64,000 nt of DNA from Glandiceps talaboti (GCF_964340395.1 NC_135563.1:3764422-3828421); one strand, 5' to 3'. Shown: positions 28,731 to 40,990, counted from the first letter of the stretch. Notes: generated by a model from the letters alone, not told the origin. A program made the numbers and translations.

Positions 28731-28875
28731 TCTCCAATATTTTTTTTCCATTCAGCCAAGAAATAATTTTGACAGGACATTTCACTACTCATCAAATCAC
28801 TAGTAGTGACAAGGCCCCCTAGGTCATTCATAATGTCATTAGCTAAACAGAGAATAATATTGAGGGATAATATTT
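28731..28875. repeat. Hairpin repeat family, copy E (hairpin portion only)
   Basis: Retains TTCCATTCAGCCAAG, the CACTAGTAGTGACAAGG core and CCCTAGGTCATTCAT, then GAATAATATTGAGGGATAA. The 3' body seen in the other copies is missing. Confidence 0.55.
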
Positions 28876-29130
28876 AATTGAAAATCATAAAAATAACTTT
28901 AAACTTCATAAAACACTGCAGTATGTTTCATTGATCAAGATATCGAAGCACTCTGAAAATAATGTACATGTATATCAAGAGTTGAAAAACTGTACAATAT
29001 TGTTGTTTTAGCTAAAGAAAAATGGTTGGTAGTTTTTGAAAATCAGTTTAAATCAATATGGATTCTGTATGAAAATTTCAACAACATGTAATTCTGCACA
29101 TAGGCCATTCAGTTGGTAATATTAGGAAAT

Positions 29131-29520
29131 GCCAAATCTGTTTAAAATCCGATGTAATGTACACTTCGCGATTTCTTTTTGGCTGGTATGTCATTTGTCA
29201 ACAAATGAGAACACTTAATGTGCCGAAACATATGGGTACATTTCTTCAGAGCGCTCTGTTCAAAAACAGCATGCGCATAGAGCACAGTCAACAATGTTAT
29301 CATTATTGTTTGGTGGTTCTCTTTCTTTCAATTTTGAATGTTGAGTGGTAAGACGGATTCTGATTGGCTACTCATAAGTACGAGATTTGGTACGGGAACG
29401 CCTATGGTGTCAGTTGTATGTAATGAGCACTGAGCACTCACAAAAGAACAAACGACAGTAAATGTAACAGCCAAAAAGAAATCGCGAAGTGTGCAATACA
29501 TCAAATTTTAATCAGATTGG
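29131..29520. mobile_element. MITE-like element with ~55-bp terminal inverted repeats
   Basis: The left end (CAAATCTGTTTAAAATCCGA, TGTACACTTCGCGATTTCTT, TTTGGCTG) is repeated inverted at the right end (CAGCCAAAAAGAAATCGCGA, AGTGTGCAATACATCAAATT, TTAATCAGATTGG). The arms match over about 55 bp with few mismatches, and the whole element is about 390 bp with no transposase. The 64-codon ORF at 29157-29351 begins in the left arm and is not considered a gene. I could not settle a target-site duplication by eye. Confidence 0.75.
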
Positions 29521-30296
29521 GACATATCCAAAACTCATGGTCATGGCAGATAACAAATAATGAGTTTTTCATTCTCCAACTTTTTCTAAAATCAAAAGTT
29601 ATTATAGAATGAATCAGTAAATATGTAATACAAATGTATACATGAACACAATATTCGTATATTCCAGTGCACAATAATTCTACTGGTATTGGAAGTTAAA
29701 TTATCAGATTGTGAGATTCTTAATGCACGTACACAACTGGAGGTATCAAATATTATGTCTGTACACCACATATGGACAAAATCTGGATAAGACTTGTCTT
29801 TGTGACTGAATTACCTTGTATACTTTGGTTAAAAACGAGGCTGGGCAAATCTGTCTTAAAAATGAAGAAAAGAAGTTGGTTTTAAGACTAAGAGTAATGC
29901 TGCAAATAACAAATTCATCTAAACTGACAATCAAAATTGTAATATATAAAATTGTAATATATTTATAATAATATATTATTCAATCAGGTATTTTACACAC
30001 AGCTTGAAATTGAAGTAATAATTCATATAGTAGGACCAGCACAATGATAAAATCTATGAACTGTGACATTTTCACATTTTCAGATTATTAACATTAGTCG
30101 AGGACCTACATGTAATCCTAAGAATTACCATGATTAGTTTGGCAAGACTCCAATGCAGAATGAAGAAGGTAGAGTTAGAGTTATCTATCAAAGTTGTTGG
30201 GCGACAGAGCTTATCAGATAAGGAGTTCTCCGACATGCACTCACTAAGAAAAGGACAAGATTATTAATATTGTTATTATTATGAATATGATTATCA

Positions 30297-30632
30297 TACA
30301 TTTAGATATTATGCCAAATATTTCCTTTCATTCAGGCAAGGGAAAATAAGTGACTTAAAGATCACTGTCTCTACAAATCACTAGATAAGTGACAAAACCC
30401 TTTGGTCACGAGTATTTTCCAGCCAAATGAAGTAAAATGTTGGGGAATAATATAATTATACCTTCTCAAACATAATTTATGAAAAATCAGATATGAGTTG
30501 TTTTGACTTCTATTTTGAGCACCACATAACCAGTGATGTAGACAACAGATGTTGTGACACATAGAATGACCTGGGTAGAGAATCCATATTTTCTGTTCAA
30601 AAACAATAACTTGGCTTGTGTGATGTTATACA
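30297..30632. repeat. Hairpin repeat family, copy C
   Basis: A diverged copy keeping ACATTTAGATATTATGCC, the AGTGACTTAAAG / CTTTGGTCACGAGTATTTTC pairing, CCAAATGAAGTAAAATGTTG, GGGGAATAATATAATTATAC and the 3' body to AACTTGGCTTGTG. The weaker arm pairing indicates an older insertion. Confidence 0.65.
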
Positions 30633-32624
30633 TGTAATCTGTTTTATTCTGTGTTCTGCATCTAGTTGTTATGATACTGAGTGTACATGTAGAGTAAAGA
30701 TGAAACAATATATACTTGTACTTCAATACTGCAGACATCAAGAGGTACACTTACATGTACTCTAGTTCTATGTGAACACATTTTTTCTTTTTTCCCTCCT
30801 TTTACATAATAACTATTTTCTATCTAATATATTTCAGGGCAATATTTTACACTATGGTTCCTGTGGTACGATACAGGTCAAGTGCTCTCACTCTCTGCTC
30901 ATGTGGTTGGATTATTATAGCAGTGACACCATACAATGTATTATTATGTTGATATCACTGTAATACTTGACAGTTATCATGCTGCATTTGAATAGAATTG
31001 GTAATCTTCTCAGCATTTGTAAAGGAATGTTTGAACACCTGTCATATTCCCATTTTCACATTGACATGATGATATATAGTCATCCACAAAAAGCCTTTAG
31101 GAAGCACAGTAAACATGATGGCACTATAATTGAACAATACTGGGGTATGACAATATTTTTTATGCATTTATCGCTAGTTTGAAAATATGTATTTCTCTGT
31201 AATTTTGTTATGTAATTGAAGGACCATTAGTATCAATAGTCGTCTTGACATATTAATTGAGAATATTATTATAAGTGATTGACTATTTTATGTAAATGAC
31301 AAATTTGTCTGAGAATAAAAATATCCTTTGCTGCCGGATGTGAACTGGAACATTATTTAACAGTAACTAACACAAGGGTACCAGCAACTGAAGTAGCTTT
31401 GTGTATTATACATGTAAATGTATCTACATGTAGGTGTTCGTCACATGAAGTTCCATGCCGCCATATGGTACAAAAGGTGGTTTGGTGAGCACTATTCCAT
31501 AACAGATTTCTCAGAATGGTTTTCACATTATATTTCCAAAGGATTTGAAATGAAAGAACTGTATGCATTTACTTGTTTATTAGTTAATGTAGCCATTCAT
31601 TTAAAACAAAATATATTTGTAAGTTATTAAAAGAATGGGTGGTAATCATTTATGAGAACAGCAACGATATTGTAAACAAATAAGTCATCATTTGTCAGAA
31701 ATTGTATTATACAATACCTGTAGATAAATCAAATTATTTTCATGATTTGAATATATTATCTTCATATAAATAATAGTTCATTTTTCAATGCAACACAATG
31801 AGAATTAATGAATCTAATATCATTAAATGACATATGACAGTTTAATATACAGTTTAGATTAATTACTTCCCCTACACAGGACTATACGTTACGTCATGAC
31901 ATATTAACCACCATTTTATATGTAATAAATACAGTGTTGCCTTTGTTGCTAAAAAGTTCAACTTATCAAGTTACTAATAAAGAATATCGACTGTTCACTA
32001 TATGTATGTCAGGATGATTTTTGTTACTGCTGACATTATTCGTTGACCATCCATGTCGGTTTCATCAATGTTTTGACATATTTTTGCCAAACTAAACAAT
32101 TGCATGAAAATTTGTTGTTTCTTTAGCTGATCCCGAGACATTGTAAATTAAACATTCATGATTCTTTAGGTATTTGATATGCAAATTTAAATGTTAATTT
32201 TGTTGTGTATGATTAATACCACCATACTGTAAATGCTAAATACACACGTACACCCCCATCTACTGCTACATTTTCAATTGAGTTGTATTCAAATGTTGAT
32301 TAATAAAACATCGGCCATTACAAGGAAATAGTACTCACAATAGAAATCACTAAAATAAATTATATTTCATAGAATGATCAATCACGCTTTCAAATAATGT
32401 GATGAGTGTTTGCACTTAGATGTTGGATCAACAGAACCATGATATATTTTACGTCTGTGAAAAAGTAAATTCAATTATTGTACAACATTGAAATAAATTT
32501 TGACTTAAAAGGTCACTTCAGACTTAAAAATAAAATGAAGTCATTTTCAGACCAAGAGCAACCTTTTCTTTGAATATTTTGACCAAATCTCTGTCTTCAG
32601 CTTCACCTGTCAATGGAGGTGATG

Positions 32625-32646
32625 GTCACATGACTAGTCACATGAC
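32625..32646. promoter_or_regulatory. Paired GTCACATGAC E-box motifs
   Basis: GTCACATGAC occurs at 32625-32634 and 32637-32646, 12 bp apart. This is the M-box/CLEAR-like extended E-box recognised by MiT/TFE bHLH-ZIP factors in animals. It lies inside the large CPEB intron. A regulatory role is only inferred from the paired motif. Confidence 0.3.
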
Positions 32647-35600
32647 CCATGACTGGTGACAGCTGATGATGACCAAGAGATTTGGCAGAAATATTTGAAC
32701 AAACAAATAAGCTTCTCTGAATGTGGAAATAACCATCCACGTTGGAACTAGAATGAGAAAACAACACTTTACACTACTACTATTCAGTGAATCATTTGAT
32801 GGAGACAGTGTAATTGTAACATGGAAATTGTTCATTTATAATGGGATCTTTGCGAAATTGATGATGAAGAAATAATAAAAACTGTTTTCTAGTTAGTTAT
32901 CCTAATTCATGACAATGTCTACATTTAATAATGATGGATACTTTTGAGTTGTATTAAAAAGGTCTATGAAAACACATAAAATTACATTTTGTCATTGATA
33001 CAGGAAATCCATGTATCAGGCCTTTCTTTTAGTTCAAATGGATAAAAGCATTGTACAGGAATTTTAGGTTGTGCAATTCAGAAACATCTCTATTCTTACT
33101 ACAATGACGTAAAGATAGTCAAAATTATCTAAATTGCCAAAGCACATCCATTAACCTGTCACTGTGACATCAGTTACTTTAGGACAAACTTAACTAATCC
33201 ATTAGGAGAGCTACTATTCAAATACTACAGTGTGCTGTAAATTAACAGCAAAGAAGACATTCTCTGTAACATTCAAAGCTTTTAATGTGGTTTCCTAAAA
33301 GCCTGTTGAAAACTGACTAAATTTCAAGATGGTTTATAAAAAATTAACTTTAATGTGTATGCAAATGAAATACTGAATATCTTGATGTACTACTTAAGTC
33401 ATTTTAGAATGTTTACTGTGGGGTAGCCATGGTTACTTCGATACTGTTTCTGTCTTTTTTTCAAAAACTAATCACTTTATAGACTACACTTTGTAACTAT
33501 ACATCTTATTCATTTTGAGCTAAAACATCTATGAAGGAGATCACAGTTGCTATGTTTGTTTTGTATTCTTCCTGTCATAGAATTCTTGCATGTCCTTGTA
33601 CCCAAGTATGGGAAATAAAACCTTATTCATAATCAACCAGTTTTACTGAGGGAGTTCATCATTTGGTTCTGTACATTTCAAGAAATATCCATATGGTTTA
33701 AAATTTCATCATCATATTTTTAGTTATGGACACTGCAAGTACACATGACACATTGACAACTGGGAATCATCTTGTCACCTGACATTGGTCATTCTCAAAT
33801 TTTACCTTGGAAGCTGACAACTATTAAAACACAGTACAACAAGAAACTACTATCTATCAAGTAAAACCAAAGTAAAGTCAAAAAATGACTTCAGCTCAAG
33901 GTGACTTTGCTCTTCTTTGTGGCTATCCTTCCTTCTGTATTTCTCTGTAATAGTGTGAAGTATTACTGAAGCCAAATAACCAATCGATTCAGACTCACTG
34001 ATTACAAAAATGGCTTTATGTTGTACATGGTTTACCACATCGGTAACATATATGATATATATATCCTCTTCCACCTAGACACCTAGTAACTACTTTATCA
34101 AATACTAGTATACAAAGTAGTTGTTGACATTAAGCCTCTGACCACAAAGTCACAGTGCCATTTGAACTGGCTGACCTATAGGCAAGTGCAATTATTCTAT
34201 TGTAAACTAAACATTTTACTATTTACATTCAATTCCTGTCTTTGCTGAATTACATATTCAGTTTTGATAATTCCACAATTTTAGCCAAATGTTTTCATAT
34301 CAGATCACCTCATCTTGCCTTCTATACTGCCTCATTCAGATGTTCATATGAACACCATCATCAAATATCTGACCAGTCTGCATACTAGATATTGAAGCAA
34401 AGTAGTTACTTGATATGCTGGACAACATCACCTTTTCAAAATTGCATATAACATACCCAATCATCTTACACAATCTGATCTGGAAACCCTAGGAATATCC
34501 AAATAATTCTACTAATCCATCAAGCAGTTACATGTATTGAGTCTTAAGTCTTTTGATTAAAATGTCAGTTTAGACCAATCTCCTACACTGAGATCACCTT
34601 GCCTTGCACATTTTTGTTTTGGATTGAATTTGCCTTGTATATTTCTCCTGACCCTAGCTTTGTGCAAACAAGTGGAACATTCACACATACATTCTGCATG
34701 TAAAAGGTCACACAGTCATGGTATATTTTTAGTACACATATTGCTGTACAACATTCACTGGTATAATTTTAATAGTAAATTAGCTCATGTGATCAGCAAA
34801 TTATATTTCAAATACTAGTTGTCTGTACCCCTTTGGGACCAAAAACCACAAAAGATAGAACATTTCCATGGACTATATAATATTATGGATTTCAAAATGT
34901 GTGCAAAAAATGTACATTTATTTAGCATTTGACAATGTAAACTATATACAATAAGTACAGTGTATGTCAATTTGTTCCCTGACCTAATGCAATCTAAATG
35001 TGGTATTTAAATATTATAATGGAAATTTGTGAAGCTATTAACAAAACCTCATGTTAAGATATTTTATTAAAATAGTTTTCCATTGTATGTTTCAGAAAAT
35101 GAGAGCTACATGTTTCAGTCAAACATTGATCAGAATATGTGTACTATCTTGAAATTAGACTATTTTAACCATTAGGTTACACTTGATTGCACACATTTAC
35201 AGTTTAAAATATGAATTCTATGTATTTCCACTAATCTATGTACAATTATTTTATTATCTTTTATTTTTATTAACAATAATTACAAAGTCCTTATAAGTTA
35301 TAATGGAAACACAGTGTCATCGAACATACTGTCAAAAAGTGAAAAGTTCACTGAGAAACAAACAGTGTCAGAAAGAAATTGGTGACAACCTATCAAGTAT
35401 TCAAGAGATAAAATAGCCCATCATTTCAAACTATCCTCTGGTTGGTTGAAATTTATAGCAAAATTTACATCTTCAATAATTTCCCCTGAGATATCATGTA
35501 CACAGTTACCCAGATCTATAAATTTCAGAGACAGATAGGTTTGATATGTCTCTAGAAAACTTAACAATTTGCCATCTTTCTACAGACACAACAAAGGGAT

Positions 35601-35857
35601 ACATTACAACACAACAAATTACAGGACTGGACAGTTGAAAATGATTCTCTCTTGACAATTTACAGATAGACATTTAGCTAATATATTACAACTATTATGT
35701 GTCAGACATTTGTTCCTTTTGAGTGCCATACATCAATGTGAAAATAACATACATGTAGCAACATAGCTAACAAAAAGAATTGAGGGTACAGGAATATGTA
35801 AAAAAAATAAAATAAAAAAATATATGTATATATATATATATAACAAAATATACAAAC

Positions 35858-35963
35858 CTCTCAAATGATTGTCTGGGTGCTCTGCAGGTGTTCGCATGAT
35901 ATCCATGAGATGGTGCTCCAATGCTGGGAACTTCATGCTATCATAAGTCTGGCTGTTGTGATC
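35858..35963 (-). CDS. CPEB: CPEB coding exon 2 (LEHHLMDIMR segment)
   Basis: The minus-strand exon lies between acceptor TTTTGTACCATAG (with a T-rich tract upstream) and donor GTTTGTATAT. It starts in phase 0, as the preceding exon requires, and encodes 35 residues plus one base: DHNSQTYDSMKF, PALEHHLMDIMR, TPAEHPDNHLR, then G. The LE-x-x-L-x-DIMR core matches the conserved LESSLIDIMR motif of vertebrate CPEB4, which lies between the disordered N-terminus and the alternatively spliced segment. The end phase (1) matches the microexon at 3973. Compared with vertebrates, the residues just before the motif are diverged. Confidence 0.9.
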
Positions 35964-38621
35964 CTATGGTACAAAATGAAAACAACAAAATCCAATATTG
36001 GTGGAGTCAGTAAATCGTTTGCTGAATTAACTTGCAGTATGCAATTACACAATAACAATTTGTTTAATTTTAAAATAGGATCTGAGCCTGAACAATGCTG
36101 GGAAATATTTTATGTCCATTGTAAATAATACTACAAATAGTTAATAAACAAAGAGGTTGAACTGCTATGCAAGATCTAGTACATATTATATTGGCTAATT
36201 AAGATTTTTAACACAGAATCACTGTATAATATTCTAACTTTTAACATGTTACCTGTACATACTGTGATACATATAACTAGGTATGCACTGCGGTTAAAGG
36301 TTTCCCTATCACCCTTGGCAAAAAATATCATGCAGATTGTATAAACAAAACAAAGGGCACTATGTCAATGGTAGCTATCAGAGAACAAAGCAAAGGTAAG
36401 AGGTCAACTTGATATCAACAACTGTACAGCCAAGGTAAAATATCCTGCACAAAAGCTTGTCTGTCCAAAGTTATGATGAAAAGAATTTGAGGTCATTCTA
36501 CAACACAAAATACTTCTTAATGTAATTTAATTTCCACAAATCAAAATGGCTGCCATACTTCACCATTTCCCCTGAAACAGACTGTGAACACTAAGTTTTC
36601 TTGTTACTCTTAATAAACAATAAACTGCATGGTCACAAATTTGTATAGGGCAGATTTTATTACAGACCTAGTCCTGTGAGTTCTATAATATTTGTCTGAA
36701 ACTTGTACTCTTCATTAAGTGTGGTTGTTACATCTTATGGCAATATGAATAACTTTGTTACCTTCGGTACATTTGGTGGGAGACTTAACAGTATATAACT
36801 ACTACATCAGCATAACTGATGAATGTGTCCCATAGAACTAGACAAATTAAAAGGGTACCTCAGCTGGATTTAATTAATAATTCATTATCCCATAATGTGT
36901 GGAAAGCCTTTCCTATTGATTTGTTACTGCTATCACAAAACAAAGGTGTGCAAAGTGAATAAAAACATCCTTAACCATCTCAATATTGCCAAATTTCATC
37001 ATGAATGCAAATTCATCAACTAGTAATAGCTTATATTCTTCTCTTCTTTTTATTGTATTGTGAGCTTACTTTCCAAATTTTAATCAAGTATTTTCAACAA
37101 TCATGTTGGGGCATACAGCAACTGTCAATACATCCTAAAGAGTATTCCATTTAAATAAAGAACTGATTGCACATTCAATTGCAAAGTATTGAGTATGTTG
37201 GTAAATTCTTCACCTGGTCAGTACATATTTTTTTGGCTGATGTATGAATCAAAGACAAAACTTTTTCTGCATAAATTACTTGCATTATACAACAACTTTA
37301 AAAGACGAGAATGAATGTTCATGGACTCTGGGTTCATACTTCATAAAGAACATTTCTCTTCACGGAATCAAAACATTACTTGGAAGAGAATTTAGCATCT
37401 CTCTCCTGTGACATAATGGTGGCCCATTTTGGTACACGCCTGGCAATGCTCACAAGATGTCAGCGAAGGTTTGGGATTTGCTACCAAGAAATATTTTGAC
37501 TCTGTGAGTAGAAATTTTCATAACTAACTTTGAAAGAGTTTCCACACGTGTAGAAATGTTTCACAATCTATGAGTCCGCGCGTGTAGAAATATTCCATAA
37601 TCTACGAGGACAACATTTACACTGTACATGGCCATTTCTGCTTGGCAGTATCAAAATATTTGCAGCTTTTACACTTAAACCAAGATCCCTGTTGTGATCT
37701 ACATTCTTATGTGATAGGGGTTTCTCACTACATGCATCTTTTTTTGGACAAGGAGACCATCTGCTTGAAATTATTGAATTGGTTTCCTATATTCTTCTGT
37801 AAAAAACTACTTAGAAGAAAATAAATAACAGCTTTCTTCTTGTTTAATACTATTACCCAAATTTCCCATATTTTCACAATATTATATTTTTAAATATTTA
37901 CCACAAAGGCCTAAAGGCATATTGACCAACATATGTAGATAAATTGCATACCCCCTTTGTTTAAATCTGATTGCCTGAAAAAATATAACAAATGGTCACA
38001 GATACATCTGACTACCACAGGATAAAATAGAAAAGTAGAGGTTTAGAGCCTATGAGAAACAGAATAGCAACAAAAGTGATAAACTATGGCTCCCTCCGAA
38101 AAAAAATGTGAAAAATGAAACCCTACAAAGGTCTGCCAGAGGTCACTGAAACATCGACCTTTGTCCTGGTTCTTATCACAATGGCTTTTGTCCACAAACC
38201 GCCCAGCCAACAACTAATATATCCCTTTAAATGTGTAATATATATCGAAGTAAATTACACAGAAAACCTACCGGTTTTTGATATAATTTATGCAAACCGA
38301 CATGCATCTATTTTCGTCACACAAGATATCCAGAATCGTAGACCTTTGTCAAGAATTTCTGGCATTCGCCTTTGGTTTCTGATAAGTCTTCGATGGTCAT
38401 ATTTGACTCCAGACAATTTAATTTTATTTCAACGCGTGCCATACAAAATTCATGACGACATGTTGTGTCTAAGTTCAAACGCAACACTACCTAAAAAGAG
38501 TGCCATTTGTGCCTTTAATTTCACTTCCCAACAGAGTGAATGAATGAATGAAACATCGTGCTATTGTGCAGAACCCCCTTTGCCCTGTCCTATGTTCTTT
38601 GCCTGAAAAGAGAACATTTAC
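35964..38621 (-). other. CPEB intron 1 (2.7 kb)
   Basis: Phase-0 intron between donor CAG|GTAAATGTTC and acceptor CCATAG. It contains a local duplication of GTGTAGAAAT-type sequence at about 37547-37610 (with CACGTG and CCGCGCG), but no other exon is evident. The plus-strand ORF at 38115-38543 (142 codons) is antisense, resembles no known family, and overlaps only the intron. Confidence 0.75.
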
Positions 38622-39593
38622 CTGATGAAAAGACAACATCGAGTGATGGTCGTTTCCCTTGTCGTCGTGCGAGGTGATCTCGAAACTTGGATTCAGACCT
38701 GCATTATGGTATGTCTTCGTCCCTGGTAGCGAGGTACTACGTGTAAATTTTGAAGGCGATATAACAGGATGTTGATGATGGCCTGTCTTTTTCATGGGGG
38801 ATATTGGGCCAGGGTTCATTGAAGGACCAGGAGCCGACCTCCGTTGGGAATGTGGGCCACCAACAGTCCCCCACGGTGAAGTCTGTACATTTTGGTGATT
38901 TGCCCAGGCTGGTTGTTGCGGCTGTGGGTTGCTCCAATTTGTGTACTGCTTGCTGGGCTGCATGTAGATATTTGCGGGTTGTTGCATTATAGCTTGTTGA
39001 CTCGTTGAAACAGGGAAAAGATTCTGTTGTGTCGGCTGAGTTCGCCGTTGAGCTTGCGGCTGATGATGCTGCGGATTCTGCTGCTGGGGATGACTTATCT
39101 GAGGAGCCATGGATGTATTAAACATTGGCCCTGGCGCAGGATTAGGAGGAAAGTTCTGAAACTGAACGGCACCGTTCATCGTCGGTATCCCTTGCATAAA
39201 TGTATCGTCAACTGACGCTGTTGACCAGAAACTTGGAGCCAGTGCAGCGTTACCGGCGTCCTGAAATCCCAACTGCAATGGCGAATTTGACGACGTCGCT
39301 GTTTCAACTTGTATGCTCTTGATCTTGTCTTGAACAGTAACGGGACTCGAACCCTCTGATTTTGACTTGCCTAACGGTGACAAATCTTCTGAATTATCTG
39401 AACTATGATCCACACCTGGTGATAGTTGTTGCGGCTGCTGTTTCCCAGCAGTTTTCTCTGCCAACATATCATCTTGCATGGTAGGGGATTCTGAAGAAAA
39501 CAAAGACGTCGTCGTGTTCAGGCTGTTGTAGAACTCAATCGGTGACAAAGCCCTTGGATTACTCGTATTGAGTCCAAAACCGTAATCCCCCAT
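38622..39593 (-). CDS. CPEB: CPEB2/3/4-type cytoplasmic polyadenylation element-binding protein, first coding exon
   Basis: Encodes residues 1-324 of an RNA-binding regulator that, in the CPEB2-4 family, binds U-rich elements in mRNA 3' UTRs and controls poly(A) length and translation in the cytoplasm. Visible family marks are MGDYGFG at residues 1-7 (identical to vertebrate CPEB4), an FWSTAS segment at 122-127, GAVQFQNFPP at 141-150 (vertebrate GALLFQNFP), a Q/P/H-rich low-complexity region at about 168-230, SPWGTVGG at 239-246 and ISPMKK at 264-269 (vertebrate ISPLKK). No RRM is present here, as expected, because those domains are at the C-terminus in later exons. The ATG is preceded by an in-frame TAA, which fixes the start. 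The exon ends after 324 codons at CAG|GTAAATG in phase 0. If the donor is not used, the frame continues 44 codons into the intron. The Q-rich region resembles the prion-like part of Orb2/ApCPEB. The paralogue (2, 3 or 4) cannot be assigned, and an invertebrate probably has a single ancestral gene. Confidence 0.93.
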
Positions 39594-39746
39594 TTAGCGA
39601 TAACAGTCCTTACTTGGTGTGTGGATTGTGCTGCCTTTAACCTCTCCGTCGGTCAAAATTTCGACCCAAATTTTATGATGAGACAGGAGCTCCCAGACCT
39701 TTCCACACGTAGTCTCGCGTAAATGCCGTCTGCACTGCTGGTGCAT
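39594..39746 (-). CDS. Upstream ORF of 50 codons directly abutting CPEB start
   Basis: On the minus strand an ORF opens with ATG at 39746-39744 and ends with TAA at 39596-39594. The TAA is immediately followed by the CPEB ATG in the same frame. The predicted peptide starts MHQQCRRHLRETTCGKVWEL and ends STIHTPSKDCYR. Its mixed composition looks protein-like rather than like AT-rich noise. No other stop interrupts the frame back to TAA at 39759-39761. Vertebrate CPEB4 mRNA is known to carry upstream ORFs that gate its translation under ER stress; whether this one is related is inference. It may instead be a chance ORF, or an N-terminal extension reached by readthrough. Confidence 0.5.
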   Translation of the reverse strand: MHQQCRRHLRETTCGKVWELLSHHKIWVEILTDGEVKGSTIHTPSKDCYR

Positions 39747-40216
39747 GAAGTGAGTTCCTTATTTAGCCTTCAGTGTCAAGATACCCGACTTGCGTAATAA
39801 TATGCATCGAATCAGGAAGTGGCAATTTTTTTACATACAAAGATAAATATTGTTACTAAATAACGGATTTTTGGATGTAGATCATCTGTTCAGTTTTAAA
39901 AATTATAATTTTGGAATCAAAAAATATTCTATAGGTAGAATTTTGTGAAAATTTGGAAAATATTGTTGGCGATGACGAGACATGGGGTGCCATGAAACTG
40001 CTGGGTTATTTACCGGGTCATGTTGATACTGGTCATGTGCTCTGAAACGACACTCGGTTGGTGGCGTTGACACATTTTTAATGTTCTACCATATTTTTAT
40101 CTCTTCAAACTAGTATGAGTAAAAAACCCCGAGTAAAACAGTTGAAACCGTCAAATGTGTCCTCTAACCTGATTACATTTAAATAAATTTAGCAGCATAA
40201 ATAATTATTGGTATTT

Positions 40217-40278
40217 CAAAATTAACACAGATAGATAGATGCATCATAATAGATAGATCGATGGATGGATGGATAGAT
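40217..40278. repeat. Interrupted (GATA)/(GATG) repeat
   Basis: Short blocks of AGAT and GATG tetranucleotides with ATAATAGATAGATCGATGG in between. Low complexity. Confidence 0.85.
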
Positions 40279-40613
40279 AATATTTTTTTGTTATAATTGT
40301 ACCAGCCCGTCCAGTGCATCATGGGCGAATAAATAAATAGCCGGAGCAATTCAATCAACAAATTCGATTAGGTAAACAGAATCTACAGCTGTGAACCGTT
40401 TTGTATTTCGCACATTTTCAAAAGATATATTCAACGAGCAGCTGGTCGGCTTGACAACTGTCAATAATTAACATTTTGATGCAAATGTAGGGGCTATTCG
40501 TCTGGTAGGTTTTGCAAAAGCATTGTAGTGTTGACATTGAAAGGCTTGGGTCTGTAGATAATTCTGTTTTTTAGGTGTATTCACGTATAATGTAACATGA
40601 AATCGAAAACAAG

Positions 40614-40663
40614 TCAACTACTACTACTACTAGTAGTAGTAGTACTACTACTCGTACTACTAA
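40614..40663. repeat. (ACT)n/(AGT)n palindromic microsatellite
   Basis: Five CTA units switch to TAG units at a CTAG centre, then back to TACTAC, so the two halves are perfect reverse complements. This gives a fold-back trinucleotide tract. Confidence 0.9.
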
Positions 40664-40936
40664 AACTTTGCGACCCCTGAAGATCCATAACCTTTCACCT
40701 TAGCGACCTGTCGTCGCGATTGATGGATCAAACCATGAAAGAACATATAGAAGACGGGGTTTGGGCTACTATTCTTGGCATTGCGACAGGACAAAACTAT
40801 TTTTCGAAAAATCAGAATTTTATTTTTCAATTCCTATTCGATATAAATTTCTATTGATGAAGCATTCAATGATTATTTAAAAGTAAACAACAGTTCATTG
40901 TCATGAATTATTTCCAACCTTTGTAAGTTTACATAC

Positions 40937-40990
40937 GGAAACGCCCCTTTCCAGAATAGCACCGTCCACATAAGGTTCCTTCGACGCCAT
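40937..40990 (-). CDS. Candidate first coding exon, MASKEPYVDGAILERGVS
   Basis: On the minus strand an ATG in context CAAAATGGCG opens 18 codons that end exactly at donor GTATGTAAAC, in phase 0. The codon use and peptide look like a real N-terminus, but I do not recognise the protein. It lies 1.34 kb upstream of the CPEB exon on the same strand and points toward it. Two readings are possible: the first exon of a separate gene whose later exons I cannot find, or an alternative 5' exon of CPEB, since its phase-0 end is compatible with CPEB exon 2. Caution: AAAATGGCG is also a YY1-type promoter motif, so the apparent start may be coincidental. Confidence 0.4.

Larger units (their letters stand above)
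39747..40936. other. CPEB upstream region
   Basis: No gene is supported. The first ~100 bp contain the likely 5' UTR and proximal promoter, with more CpG than the surroundings and a CAGGAAGTG ETS-type motif at about 39811-39819. No clear TATA box is placed. Farther out the sequence becomes AT-rich and holds short GATA/GATG repeats and the TAG/CTA palindrome. Confidence 0.4.

Noticed and set aside
38115-38543. 142-codon plus-strand ORF antisense to the CPEB intron 1
   Set aside because: No homology recognised; it lies in the intron adjoining a confirmed coding exon on the other strand.
39937-40050. Plus-strand open stretch VEFCENLENIVGDDETWGAM ending in a stop
   Set aside because: Protein-like for about 36 codons after an AG, but with no pyrimidine tract and no upstream partner exon on that strand.
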